Assembly (NCBI GenBank): GCA_964453115.1
Contig: CAYVRT010000005.1
Coordinates: 65,148 to 129,147, forward strand
Origin: JAIWNK01 sp964453115
Lineage (GTDB): Bacteria > Chloroflexota > Anaerolineae > Anaerolineales > Anaerolineaceae
DNA: 64,000 nucleotides
Direction: 5' to 3'
The notes below the pieces were generated by a model. It saw only the letters and a program-made list of their open reading frames with translations, had not been told where the DNA came from and made no database searches. Position numbers and translations under genes: made by a program. How positions within the stretch are numbered: the stretch's first letter is position 1; each line of letters opens with the position of its first letter. This document shows positions 41,688 to 50,984 of the stretch, in pieces.

Positions 41688-44153
41688 TTATTGCTTGCGA
41701 TGGCTGCTCAACCGGACTGCATTGAGTGCCAGCCAGGCACCAACCAGCGCCAGGGCAACCAGCAGCGCCAGGGCAAAGGCCCAGGGTTGTTGAACCAGCA
41801 ACCCCTCCAGCAGCAATTGCGCCAGAGTCACCCGAACGCCATAGCCCAAACGCTCTGCATCCAATGCATTCGGAAAGCGAATCAAGACCACAATCATTGC
41901 CAGGCCACTGCTACCCATCGCAACCAATGGCAGCAGTAGCGCCAGCGCCCCTGCCAACCAGCTGGTTGAAAGCTGTGACACTTGCTGCCGCAATGCCTGC
42001 CAAAAAAGCGGTGGGCGGGATGAAGCCGATAAAACACTCAGTGAGAGGGACAATGCGCTGGTTACTGCCAGTGTGACAAAGAACAACCAGCCAGGGAGGA
42101 ATTCCACCAACCCACCCAACGCCAACCCCGGCAGCAATGGCAGCAACACCAACACAACCGGCGCCATCCAGGAACGACGCGGCTGCAAAAGCGCATCCAA
42201 CTGCCGACGGGAGCGCAATAAAATCCGCAGGAACAGCCACCCCATTGCTAACAAAACCAGCCCTGCCCCCAGCGCAAAGACGATCGAAGACGTTGGTTGC
42301 TGCGGCAGCGGCATGAACATCAGCACCCCGCTAAACAGCGCCATGCCCGGCATCAAAGCCGCAAACTGAAGGCTTGTCCAATACACCCGCTCCAGGCGCT
42401 TCACATCCCCGCTTTTCAGCTGTGCGCCCAGCAGCGCATATTGCACCCCCAGCCCGGCCAACAACCAAAACAGCGGCGTGCCGAGCGTCAGAATTGGCAA
42501 CCAGTTCAGCAAACCGGAGAGAGCTTGCAGCACACCGGCACGCAATGCCGCCTCACGAACTGCCGCCTCGGTCACCGGCAGGACAAACACACCAAACAAG
42601 TATGCCCCACCAGCCCCAGCCATGACCAACAGCGAAAGCACCTCAGCCAGCGGTTGCCAATCCTGCGCAGCGGAGTTGCCCTGCGGACGAGCCGCCAACA
42701 GCCCCCCCAGGGCACCCAGGCCAACCCCAATCAGCAAACTGACCCAAAATGCGCCATGCATCCACAAGAACAGGCCCAACATTGCCTCAACGATCAGGCG
42801 CAGGGCCAGTTCCTCCCCAGCCGGATTGAGGCCATAGCGCAACAGCACATCCATGCCCTGCATGGCCGGGGCTGTTGCCAACAGCAATCCAAAGCCCGTC
42901 AGGGCCGTCAGTCCACCTGCCGCCGCGCCACCAGCCAGGGCCGCCAAACGCCCGCCCAATTGCAACCAGCGGGCTGCAATCCACCCGGCTAGGCCGGGCA
43001 GCAAACCAGCCAGCACCAACCATCCCCAGGGCAACGGCTGTGCCTGCGAAAGATAGCCCTCCACCTGTGCCAACACAAAAGGCGCACCAGCGGCAGCCAT
43101 GAACAACCCGGCAACCACCCCAACCAGCGCCACACGATTGGGCGCCGGGCTAAGCGGTTGTACCTCCATTTCCGTCGCCTGGGTCTGCAAAGGCAGCAAA
43201 ACCGTCAACCGGGTGCCCTGACCATTGGCTGAGTGCAAGAGCGCCTGCCCGCCCAAATCTGCCGCCCGCTGTTGAATGCTGGCAACACCCTGGCCGCGCT
43301 GCACAGTTGCCAGGTCGAAGCCCTGCCCGTCATCCTGAATGCTCAAACACAATGCCCGCCCGGCCTCATCCAACTGCAATTGCAGCATCACCTGCGAGGC
43401 GCGAGCGTGACGGGCCACATTGCTCAATCCCTCCTGCGCCATGCGAAAAACAGCCTCCTGCCACCCTGGCATCAGGGCGTCATCGGAAGGCAAATCACCA
43501 ATTTCACAATGCACCTTTGCTCCACTACGGTAGCCAAGTGCTTCACACTGCTCATGCAATGCCTGCGCCAGCCCCACCCGCTCCAGGGGGGCCGGGGCCA
43601 GTTGTTGCAGCAAGGCGTTCATTTCTGCCAGTGCCTCCTGGGTTGAACTGCGCAAGTCAGCCAGCGCAGCTTTGGATGCCTCCGGGTCACGCTGCCAATG
43701 CTCTTGTGCTGCCGCAGCGCTCATTTGAATGCTGAACAACTGTTGTTTAATCGAATCGTGCAATTCGCGCGCCAGGCGGTTTCGCTCCTGCTGCGCTGCC
43801 GCTCGCGTCACCTGCTCCAACCAGCCCTGCCGTGCCTGTCCAACATCCTCGGTCAGATGACTCAATCCAGCAATCTGCCACGCCAGACCAAACAAAGGGT
43901 CGAGCAAGAAACGTTTTCGCACCGGCAGCGGCTGCCCGGCACGCAACCCGGCCAGCATTCGGCGAATATTTTCGAGCCGAAGGGTGAGCGGCGTCAACAA
44001 CCCCAAGCCAATCAACACCGTCAACAATCCAGCCAACAAGGCCGGAACATGCAATGCCTGAAAAAACGCTCTCACAACCAAAAGCAACACCATCCCCCCA
44101 ACCCAGTACACATATAGCGCCCATGTCGAATATCCATCTTGCGTTTGTTTCAT
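41688..44153 (-). CDS. NarX-type histidine kinase with large C-terminal membrane domain
   Basis: An 821-residue kinase of the HisKA_3 type. Two membrane helices (about 12-60) lead into the dimerisation helix with phospho-acceptor H132 (RLARELHDSIKQQLFSIQ) and the ATPase domain with DDGQGFD. Normally the kinase would end there. Instead, from about residue 320 some 500 residues follow that are almost entirely hydrophobic, with roughly 12-14 membrane helices. The kinase core is thus N-terminal and the polytopic membrane domain C-terminal, the reverse of the usual order. The start is the ATG at 44153 after GGAG; promoter at 44181-44209. Confidence 0.85.
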   Translation of the reverse strand: MKQTQDGYSTWALYVYWVGGMVLLLVVRAFFQALHVPALLAGLLTVLIGLGLLTPLTLRLENIRRMLAGLRAGQPLPVRKRFLLDPLFGLAWQIAGLSHLTEDVGQARQGWLEQVTRAAAQQERNRLARELHDSIKQQLFSIQMSAAAAQEHWQRDPEASKAALADLRSSTQEALAEMNALLQQLAPAPLERVGLAQALHEQCEALGYRSGAKVHCEIGDLPSDDALMPGWQEAVFRMAQEGLSNVARHARASQVMLQLQLDEAGRALCLSIQDDGQGFDLATVQRGQGVASIQQRAADLGGQALLHSANGQGTRLTVLLPLQTQATEMEVQPLSPAPNRVALVGVVAGLFMAAAGAPFVLAQVEGYLSQAQPLPWGWLVLAGLLPGLAGWIAARWLQLGGRLAALAGGAAAGGLTALTGFGLLLATAPAMQGMDVLLRYGLNPAGEELALRLIVEAMLGLFLWMHGAFWVSLLIGVGLGALGGLLAARPQGNSAAQDWQPLAEVLSLLVMAGAGGAYLFGVFVLPVTEAAVREAALRAGVLQALSGLLNWLPILTLGTPLFWLLAGLGVQYALLGAQLKSGDVKRLERVYWTSLQFAALMPGMALFSGVLMFMPLPQQPTSSIVFALGAGLVLLAMGWLFLRILLRSRRQLDALLQPRRSWMAPVVLVLLPLLPGLALGGLVEFLPGWLFFVTLAVTSALSLSLSVLSASSRPPLFWQALRQQVSQLSTSWLAGALALLLPLVAMGSSGLAMIVVLIRFPNALDAERLGYGVRVTLAQLLLEGLLVQQPWAFALALLVALALVGAWLALNAVRLSSHRKQ

Positions 44154-44180
44154 TGCCACAACTCCAATCGTTCAAATTTG

Positions 44181-44209
44181 TGCATAGCATAGCACCTGCT
44201 TGATGACAA
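44181..44209 (-). promoter_or_regulatory. Promoter of the two-component operon
   Basis: TTGTCA (44204-44209), a 17-base spacer and TATGCA (44181-44186) with upstream TG extension on the minus strand. Confidence 0.65.
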
Positions 44210-44241
44210 CACATCACCCAAAAGAGGGATTCCATTCAGGC

Positions 44242-44270
44242 TTGACGCACCTATTAAGCCGCTGTATGAT
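44242..44270 (+). promoter_or_regulatory. Promoter of the methyltransferase gene
   Basis: TTGACG (44242-44247), a 17-base spacer and TATGAT (44265-44270). It is divergent from the two-component promoter 33 bases away. Confidence 0.75.
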
Positions 44271-44295
44271 GAGAAAGCCAACGAGGTACATTGCC

Positions 44296-44868
44296 ATGCC
44301 AATTTTTGATCACTTCCATTTTCTTGCCCCACTCTATGAAACTTTCATCCCCGCCCGGCCACCGCAGCGCATGATGGAATACTTGCACCTGCCAGAGAGC
44401 GGCATTATTCTGGATGCTGGCGGCGGAACCGGACGACTGGCCCAATTTCTTCTCGGACAGAGGCGCACCGTCATCGTCCTGGATGAATCGCATAACATGC
44501 TGCGTCAGGCCAGCGCCAAACCTGGCCTGCACCCATTACGCGCCCTGGCTGAGCAGTTGCCCTTTGCTCCCAACAGTATCGCCCGCATCCTGATGGTGGA
44601 TGCGCTGCATCATGTCCGCAATCAGCCACAAACCCTACACGAAGCATGGCGAGTCTTGCAGCCCGGTGGATGGATTGTGATTGAAGAGCCGGATATTCGA
44701 CACTTCAGCATCAAGATTATTGCCCTGGCCGAAAAACTGGCCCTGATGCGCAGTCATTTTCTTGCCCCCGCACAAATTGCCGCCCAGTTCCATGACCCGC
44801 ACGCCCAACTAGAAATAGAAACCGCCGGCAGCACAGCCTGGCTCATCATTCACAAACCAGACGCCTGA
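44296..44868 (+). CDS. Class I SAM-dependent methyltransferase
   Basis: A 190-residue methyltransferase of the UbiE/Methyltransf_11 type: motif I ILDAGGGTGRLAQF (D40 to G46), then LRALAEQLPFAPNSIARILM with the post-II region and HEAWRVLQPGGWIVIEEPD. The substrate is unknown. The frame is open to 44200, but that extension lies within the promoter; the ATG at 44296 has a GAGG site 9 bases upstream. Confidence 0.88.
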   Translation: MPIFDHFHFLAPLYETFIPARPPQRMMEYLHLPESGIILDAGGGTGRLAQFLLGQRRTVIVLDESHNMLRQASAKPGLHPLRALAEQLPFAPNSIARILMVDALHHVRNQPQTLHEAWRVLQPGGWIVIEEPDIRHFSIKIIALAEKLALMRSHFLAPAQIAAQFHDPHAQLEIETAGSTAWLIIHKPDA

Positions 44869-44883
44869 CCTTGCCGGTGCCTG

Positions 44884-44892
44884 TGATATAAT
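44884..44892 (+). promoter_or_regulatory. Extended -10 promoter of the glycosyltransferase gene
   Basis: TGA-TATAAT followed by C, 37 bases before the ATG at 44930. Confidence 0.6.
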
Positions 44893-44929
44893 CATACTAT
44901 CCATCCATCATTGTCAGACAAGGTGGCTT

Positions 44930-45877
44930 ATGCAAACTCCTACCTTTTCAATCATTGCCCCCATCTTCAACGAAATCGAAAACCTGCCCAACCTCTACCG
45001 GCGCGTCCGCGAAGTGATGGATAGCACCGGTGAAGCCTGGGAACTGATTTTAATTGACGATGGCTCGCGCGACGGTTCAACCGACGCCATTCGCAACCTG
45101 GCCGCACAAGATGAACGCATTCGCCCCGTCATCTTTGCTCGCAATTTCGGCCATCAAATCGCCGTTACTGCCGGGCTGGATTACAGCCGCGGGCAGGCAG
45201 TCGTCATCATTGATGCAGACCTGCAAGACCCGCCCGAAGTCATCCTCGACCTGATTGCCAAATGGCGCGAGGGTTACGAAGTCGTCTATGCTGTGCGCGC
45301 CGAGCGCGAGGGCGAAAGCTGGTTCAAGCTCTTTACCGCTTCGCTCTTCTACCGCGTCATCTATCGCATCACCGATGTTAAAATTCCGCTCGACACAGGT
45401 GATTTTCGGTTGATGGATCGCAAAGTTGTCAAGGTGATGAACTCGATGCGTGAACATCATCGTTTCCTGCGCGGCATGTCAGCCTGGGTCGGCTTCAAGC
45501 AAGTTGGCGTCAATTACCGCCGTGCCGCCCGCACAGCTGGCGAAACCAAATATCCATTCAAGAAAATGCTGCGCCTGGCACTGACCGCCATCACTGGCTT
45601 TTCTTATGTACCCTTGCAGCTTGCCACCATCCTCGGCTTTGTTGCCGCCGGGCTGAGCCTGCTTGTCATTCCAGCCGTCATCATTGCCCGCGCCGCCGGC
45701 AGCCAGGCCTTCTATGGACAGGCCTCCACCTTGCTGGCAGTTCTCTTCCTCGGCGGTGTGCAGCTCATCTCGCTTGGCATTCTGGGCGAATATATTGGCC
45801 GCATCTACGACGAAGTCAAAGGCCGTCCGCTGTATGTGGTTGCCCAGGCACCCCAAGACAAAACCCCTGAACCCTAA
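44930..45877 (+). CDS. Family 2 glycosyltransferase, polyprenyl-phosphate type (GtrB/DPM1-like)
   Basis: A 315-residue GT2 enzyme. The catalytic domain has LILIDDGSRDGS, the metal-binding DADLQDPPEV and the acceptor region FRLMDRKVV; two C-terminal membrane helices (about 228-250 and 262-285) anchor it. This plan is that of enzymes that load glucose, mannose or another sugar onto undecaprenyl or dolichyl phosphate at the cytoplasmic face. An AAGGTGG site precedes the ATG. The PLP gene follows after 45 bases. Confidence 0.92.
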   Translation: MQTPTFSIIAPIFNEIENLPNLYRRVREVMDSTGEAWELILIDDGSRDGSTDAIRNLAAQDERIRPVIFARNFGHQIAVTAGLDYSRGQAVVIIDADLQDPPEVILDLIAKWREGYEVVYAVRAEREGESWFKLFTASLFYRVIYRITDVKIPLDTGDFRLMDRKVVKVMNSMREHHRFLRGMSAWVGFKQVGVNYRRAARTAGETKYPFKKMLRLALTAITGFSYVPLQLATILGFVAAGLSLLVIPAVIIARAAGSQAFYGQASTLLAVLFLGGVQLISLGILGEYIGRIYDEVKGRPLYVVAQAPQDKTPEP

Positions 45878-45922
45878 GCGCGGTTCCCAAACTGTGCATT
45901 TCACCCTTTTAAGGAGACCCGA

Positions 45923-47401
45923 ATGGCAAAAATTGACCTGACCATCCATCCCGAGCGGCGCACCCGCGCGATTGAGCGCGCCCGGCAGCGGAACATTATC
46001 ATCCCCACCTTCGCCCAAATGAAGAATCCAGCCCTCATCCCCGCCGGCATCCGGGCTGAACTTGCCAAAATTGGACTATGGGATGTTCACCCACGCAACT
46101 TGTTCCGCATCAGCTGGCAAAACCAACCCATTGCCAGCGGCGGTGGATTTGGCGGGGTGAACTTCATCGAGCTTCCTTCCAACCTGACCGGCGTTCCGGC
46201 CCGCATTCTGGCCCTGGTGGGCAAATGGTTCCCTACCGGCGCCCACAAGGTTGGCGCCGCCTTTGGCTGCCTGGCCCCACGCCTGGTCACCGGCCAGTTT
46301 GACCCCACCACCCAAAAAGCCGTCTGGCCCTCAACCGGCAATTACTGTCGCGGAGGAGCCTACGACTCGGCGCTATTGGCCTGCGATTCGATCGCCATTC
46401 TGCCCGAAGGCATGAGCCGCGAGCGCTTTGAATGGCTCAAACAAATTGCCGGTGAAGTAATTGCCACCCCGGGGAGCGAGTCCAACGTCAAGGAAATCTT
46501 TGATAAATGCTGGGAACTGCGCCGCTCCGGCCAGGATTTGATGATCTTCAACCAGTTTGAGGAATTTGGCAATTACCTGTGGCATTACAGTGTTACTGGG
46601 CACGCCATGCAGGCCGTCCTCGAAGCCGCGCTTGGCCCGCACGACACCTATCGCGGGGTTGCCCTGACAACCGGCTCGGCTGGCACCATTGCCTGCGGCG
46701 ATTACCTGAAACAGCTCTTCCCGGCCAGCAAAATCATTGCCAGCGAGGCATTACAATGCCCCACCCTGCTTAACAACGGCTTTGGCGCACACCGCATTGA
46801 GGGGATTGGCGATAAACATGTGCCGTGGATTCACAATATCGCCAACACCGATATCGTCACCGCCATTGACGACAACGCGGTCGTCTCAATTATGCGCCTG
46901 TTCAACGAGCCTGCCGGCCAGGCCCTGCTGGTGGAGCAAGGTGTGCCGCAAACCACCGTTGCACAGCTGGATTTGCTTGGCTTCTCGGGCATTGCCAACC
47001 TGCTCTCTGCCATCAAATTTGCCAAATATTACGAGTTGGGTGAGCAGGATGTCGTTCTGACCGTGCTGACCGACTCAATGCAACTCTATGGCAGCCGTGT
47101 GCAAGAAATGCGCCACGAAATGGGCGAATTTGGCTCACGCCAGGCCGCCATTGCCCTGGCGCGCGACCTGCACGGCGAAACAACCGCCAATTTACAAGAG
47201 TTGACCTATGTTGAACGGCGGCGCGTCCACAACCTGAAGTATTACACCTGGGTTGAGCAACAAGGCCGCACCTATGAAGAAATTTTGGCCCAATGGTACG
47301 ACCGCAGCTACTGGAGCGACATCCCGACCCAGGCCGATGAAATTGACGCCCTGATCACCGAATTTAACGCCGAAACCGGTCTGCTGAAACAGTACCGCTA
47401 A
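45923..47401 (+). CDS. Fold-type II PLP enzyme, cysteine-synthase-like, function unknown
   Basis: A 492-residue tryptophan-synthase-beta-family enzyme. The PLP lysine is K109 (PTGAHKVGAAFG), STGN (137-140) holds the substrate carboxylate, and a second conserved part reads TGSAGTIACGDYLK. An N-terminal extension of about 60 residues and a C-terminal part after 420 make it much longer than cysteine synthase. Its product and substrate are not identifiable. A TAAGGAG site precedes the ATG. Its stop overlaps the next start (TAATG). Linkage to a hydantoinase loosely recalls the E. coli ygeX-hyuA region, where a PLP lyase is also present, but this protein is not close to YgeX. Confidence 0.8.
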   Translation: MAKIDLTIHPERRTRAIERARQRNIIIPTFAQMKNPALIPAGIRAELAKIGLWDVHPRNLFRISWQNQPIASGGGFGGVNFIELPSNLTGVPARILALVGKWFPTGAHKVGAAFGCLAPRLVTGQFDPTTQKAVWPSTGNYCRGGAYDSALLACDSIAILPEGMSRERFEWLKQIAGEVIATPGSESNVKEIFDKCWELRRSGQDLMIFNQFEEFGNYLWHYSVTGHAMQAVLEAALGPHDTYRGVALTTGSAGTIACGDYLKQLFPASKIIASEALQCPTLLNNGFGAHRIEGIGDKHVPWIHNIANTDIVTAIDDNAVVSIMRLFNEPAGQALLVEQGVPQTTVAQLDLLGFSGIANLLSAIKFAKYYELGEQDVVLTVLTDSMQLYGSRVQEMRHEMGEFGSRQAAIALARDLHGETTANLQELTYVERRRVHNLKYYTWVEQQGRTYEEILAQWYDRSYWSDIPTQADEIDALITEFNAETGLLKQYR

Positions 47402-47958
47402 TGGAGAGCGCCTATCCGCCCGACTCGGCCCTCATCCTGGTCGGTGTGATGACTCATCCACGCGACCTGGAAATTGCGCGCCTGTTGGGCTGGTATCGCA
47501 TCCCCCTGCGTTTTGCACCGCGCGTCATCGCTGTAGATTACCTGGCCTTCTATCAAAATCACAGCTTTGGCGCGCGGCATGGCGGGCAAATTGAATGCAC
47601 CGCTGCACTGCGCGGCCACGAATTGACAACCCGCGGCGAACTGCTGCGTGAGGAACGCTCGCACCCACGCGCCAACGAGGAATATTACAAATTATCGCTT
47701 GGCCCGCTCCAAACCTTGCCACAGCCCATCCGCCATGGCAATTGGCGACGGATCACTTTTCTTTACACACTGGGCAGCCTGCTGCGCCAGGCCCGCACCC
47801 TGGATGACCTGGTTGTGCCAGCCGAAGAGCGCGCCGGCCTGTGGCGCTGCCTGCGGGAACGCGCCGATTCGCCTCAGGAACTGCCCGAAGACGATTTCAA
47901 CCTCGACCCGGCACTGCTGGCCCTGCTGGGCGCGCTCGACCTGGGAAAGAATGCATGA
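47401..47958 (+). CDS. Uncharacterised protein with WYRIP motif
   Basis: A 185-residue soluble protein, overlapping both neighbours at start (TAATG) and stop (ATGA). Conserved-looking blocks are MTHPRDLEIARLLGWYRIPL, VIAVDYLAFYQNHSFG and WRRITFLYTLGSLLRQA, followed by an acidic C-terminus. I have the impression of a small family with PRD...WYRIP...LAFYQ blocks in other bacteria, but know no function for it. There is no signal peptide, no metal-binding cluster and no nucleotide loop. Its position, locked between a PLP enzyme and an amidohydrolase, suggests a role in the same process. Confidence 0.75.
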   Translation: MESAYPPDSALILVGVMTHPRDLEIARLLGWYRIPLRFAPRVIAVDYLAFYQNHSFGARHGGQIECTAALRGHELTTRGELLREERSHPRANEEYYKLSLGPLQTLPQPIRHGNWRRITFLYTLGSLLRQARTLDDLVVPAEERAGLWRCLRERADSPQELPEDDFNLDPALLALLGALDLGKNA

Positions 47959-49385
47959 ATACCCTTCTCCTCCAATCTCCCACCCTTGTCACGGCTGCCG
48001 AAACCTTCACGGCCGATGTGCTGATTGAAGGCGAGAAAATCGCCGCCATTGGGCAGCACCTGACCCCACCGCCCGGCTGCACCAGCCTGGATGCAAGCGG
48101 CAAACTGCTGCTGCCCGGCGGGGTAGATGTTCACGTTCACCTCGACTTGCCAATGTTCGGCACCGTCTCCTCCGATGATCATTACACCGGCAGTAAGGCA
48201 GCTGCCTTTGGCGGCACCACAACCGTGATTGATTTCATCTCACAGGATGCCGACCCATTGCTTGCCAACCTGACCACCTGGCAGGCCAAAGCAGCGCCCT
48301 GCGCCATAGATTACAGCGCCCATATGAACATTAGCCATCTCACCCCACAAGTGCTGAACGATCTGCCGCTCCTGGCCGATGCTGGCATTCCGAGCCTGAA
48401 GGTTTTCACCGCCTACAACAATCGCCTGCGCCTATCAGATGGTGATATTTTTCGCGTCCTGCGTGTTGCAGGTCAACACGGCATCCTCACCCTGGTACAC
48501 GCTGAAAACGGCGATGTGATTGAGCTGCTCATCGCCGAAGCGCTGGCGGCTGGTCACACCGAGCCGCTCTGGCACGCCCGCACCCGTCCCGCCTGGGGCG
48601 CCGTGGAGGCCGGGCTGCGTGCCGCGGCCCTGTCGGCCCAGGCTGGCAATGCCCCGCTCTACATCGTCCACATGAACGCTGGTGGCGAAGCGGACATGTT
48701 GCGCTACGCCCGTCAGGCCGGTTTGCCAATCTTTGGCGAAACCTGCCCGCAATACCTGCTCTGCGATGAAAGTTTGCTTGCCCGCCCCGACGGCGCCAAG
48801 TGGATTTGTTCGCCGCCCTTGCGCAGCACAGACGATCAGGCGCGCCTGTGGCGCGGCCTGCAAGAAGGCGATCTTCAGGTCATCGCCACCGATCACTGCC
48901 CGTTCTTTTACGATGGCAGCCGCCCAATTGACTACGAAGGGCACCCCATTGCCATCCCCGGCAAAGAACTGGGGCGCGGCAATTTCACCAAAATCCCCAA
49001 TGGCCTGCCCGGTGTGGGCGACCGACTGCCGGTGCTGTGGACGGCTGGCGTGGGCAGCGGCAAACTAACGCCCAACCAATTCGTTGCCCTCAACTGCACC
49101 AATCCAGCCCGTCTCTTCGGCCTCTACCCGCGCAAAGGCGCCTTGCTGCCCGGCTCCGATGCCGACCTGGTGTTGTGGAACCCGCAGCAAACACTTACCT
49201 ATGGTGCAGCAATTGCACAGCACCGCACCGATTACAACCTCTATGAAGGTTGGCAACTAACCGGTTGGCCAGAACGGGTCTTCCTGCGCGGAGAATGCAT
49301 TGTCGAACACGGACGTTGGCTGGGGCAACGCGGCCAGGGTCAATTTTTGTCCCGTCAACGCTTCAAGCGACCTCAAGGGCTGTAA
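47955..49385 (+). CDS. Dihydropyrimidinase/hydantoinase-type cyclic amidohydrolase
   Basis: A 476-residue amidohydrolase. Metal ligands are H60 and H62 (DVHVHLD), the carboxylated Lys is K149 (SLKVFTAYNN), and further ligands lie in LVHAENGD, YIVHMNAGGE and ATDHCPF. It should open a cyclic amide such as dihydropyrimidine, hydantoin or allantoin. The start at 47955 overlaps the upstream stop (ATGA); the frame opens to 47841 without reason. The stop directly abuts the start of the first antiporter-like gene, which is an odd pairing. Confidence 0.9.
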   Translation: MNTLLLQSPTLVTAAETFTADVLIEGEKIAAIGQHLTPPPGCTSLDASGKLLLPGGVDVHVHLDLPMFGTVSSDDHYTGSKAAAFGGTTTVIDFISQDADPLLANLTTWQAKAAPCAIDYSAHMNISHLTPQVLNDLPLLADAGIPSLKVFTAYNNRLRLSDGDIFRVLRVAGQHGILTLVHAENGDVIELLIAEALAAGHTEPLWHARTRPAWGAVEAGLRAAALSAQAGNAPLYIVHMNAGGEADMLRYARQAGLPIFGETCPQYLLCDESLLARPDGAKWICSPPLRSTDDQARLWRGLQEGDLQVIATDHCPFFYDGSRPIDYEGHPIAIPGKELGRGNFTKIPNGLPGVGDRLPVLWTAGVGSGKLTPNQFVALNCTNPARLFGLYPRKGALLPGSDADLVLWNPQQTLTYGAAIAQHRTDYNLYEGWQLTGWPERVFLRGECIVEHGRWLGQRGQGQFLSRQRFKRPQGL

Positions 49386-50984
49386 ATGCTCGTTCTGCTG
49401 CCCATCTTTGTCCTGCTGCTTGCTGCTGGCGCGGTGCTACTTACCAACCGTATGCGCCCTGGCTTTGGCCCGGCCTGGCTGGTTAACATTGGACTGGTGT
49501 TGCTCAGCTGGATCATCGTCCTGGTCATGCGCTGGCAGATGACCGCCCCGCTTGTCATCAGCGATTGGCTGCCCCTCCAAACCAGCAGTGGAGCGCTGCT
49601 ACTAAGTTTCGATTCCATCTCCTGGCCCTATGCCTTTGCACTGGTTTCGGTTGTTCTGGCAGTCATGCTCACCCTGCCCATCCGCCTGCCCGCTGCTGCC
49701 GAGCCCAACCTTTGGGCCCGCAACCTGGGGCTTGCCAGCATGGGGCTGCTTTCCGTTCTCTCGGCCAGCCCGCTCGCTTTTCTGCTTTCGTGGGCAGCGA
49801 TTGACCTGATGGAATTGGTCATCCGTCTCAACCTGGCCGAAGAATCACCGGCTGATAGCGCTTCGCGCGCCCAGATTGCATTGGCGTTTGGTGTGCGTGT
49901 TGGTGGCAGCATCTGTCTGATTGTGGCGCTGATCAGCAGCGCAGCAGCTGGCAGCCCGCTCACTTTCCTGGCTCTTGAACCGCAGATCGGTCTGTGGGTT
50001 CTGTTGGCTGCCGGGCTACGATTGGGCGTTTTGCCGCTCAACCTGCCCTTTGTCAGTGAAGACCCGCGCCGGCGCGGGCTTGGCACCCTGCTGCGCCTGG
50101 TATCTGCCGCTTCCAGCCTGGCCCTGCTGGCGCGTCTGCCACAAAACAGCATACCGCCCGCCTGGCAGCCCTTCCTGCTCGCCTTTTGCACCCTGGCAGC
50201 GCTGTATGGCTCGGCCATGTGGGTAGCAAGCCGCAACCCGCTCAATGGCCGGCCCTACTGGCTGATTGCCCTGGCAGCCCTATCCATTGGCTGCGTGGTA
50301 CAAAACGCCCCCAATGCCAGCCTGCCCTGGGGCCTGGCCCTGTTGTTGGTTGGCTCCGTCCTCTTCCTCTATTCCGCACACGACCGACGCGCCCTGGCCT
50401 TTCCCATCCTTGCCATCCTGCTCCTGCCTGGCCTGCCTTTCACCCCTTTTGGCGGCGGCTGGAGCGGGCTGCTCCCCATGCCCTTCAATGCCGCCGGGCT
50501 GGTCTTCCTGATCAGCGTTGGCTTGCTCACCTTTGGCGCTGTGCGCCCATTGTTGCGTACGGGCGGCGAACTGGCCGGCAGCGAAGGCTGGGTTCGAGTT
50601 GTCTACCCGCTGGGCTTGCTCATCCCTAGCATTGCAGCCTGGTTGATTGGAGCGACACAAACCGGTAGCCTGAGCCTGGGACGCTGGTGGGCTGCCCCAC
50701 TCACGCTCCTCTTTGCTTCATTCAGCATGTTGCTCTTTCACCGACCCGTGCAGCGCAGCGGCCCACAGCCCTGGCTGGATCAAGCTGCTCGCCGCGCCGG
50801 ACAGGAATTGGCAAACCTTTTGAACCTCAATTGGGCCTATCGGCTGCTCTGGTGGCTCTACCGACAAATTGAAAAGCTGATCAACCTCCTCTCGCTGCTT
50901 CTGGAGGGGGATGGCGGCGTGCTATGGGTTCTGGTGCTGCTCGCCCTGCTCCTCTCCCTCCTCCGTCAGGCAGGCAATTCATGA
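49386..50984 (+). CDS. Divergent NuoL/HyfB-like antiporter-type membrane protein
   Basis: A 532-residue protein with about 14 hydrophobic helices. FDSISWPYAFALVSVVLAVM matches the region after the first helices of NuoL/MrpA/HyfB proteins, and RLGVLPLNLPFVSEDPRRRG corresponds to their HxWLPxA stretch. The homology is weak: the HxWLP motif is replaced and the key intramembrane Lys and Glu cannot be placed with confidence. A large C-terminal part (LLWWLYRQIEKLINLLSLLL) may be a lateral helix. It begins at the base after the hydantoinase stop. A role in ion translocation is likely but unproven. Confidence 0.7.
   Translation: MLVLLPIFVLLLAAGAVLLTNRMRPGFGPAWLVNIGLVLLSWIIVLVMRWQMTAPLVISDWLPLQTSSGALLLSFDSISWPYAFALVSVVLAVMLTLPIRLPAAAEPNLWARNLGLASMGLLSVLSASPLAFLLSWAAIDLMELVIRLNLAEESPADSASRAQIALAFGVRVGGSICLIVALISSAAAGSPLTFLALEPQIGLWVLLAAGLRLGVLPLNLPFVSEDPRRRGLGTLLRLVSAASSLALLARLPQNSIPPAWQPFLLAFCTLAALYGSAMWVASRNPLNGRPYWLIALAALSIGCVVQNAPNASLPWGLALLLVGSVLFLYSAHDRRALAFPILAILLLPGLPFTPFGGGWSGLLPMPFNAAGLVFLISVGLLTFGAVRPLLRTGGELAGSEGWVRVVYPLGLLIPSIAAWLIGATQTGSLSLGRWWAAPLTLLFASFSMLLFHRPVQRSGPQPWLDQAARRAGQELANLLNLNWAYRLLWWLYRQIEKLINLLSLLLEGDGGVLWVLVLLALLLSLLRQAGNS

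Noticed and set aside
41688..44153. Two separate genes (kinase and membrane protein) instead of one
   Set aside because: One uninterrupted frame spans both, with no internal stop, promoter or convincing ribosome-binding site at the junction; kept as one gene with the caution given in the findings.
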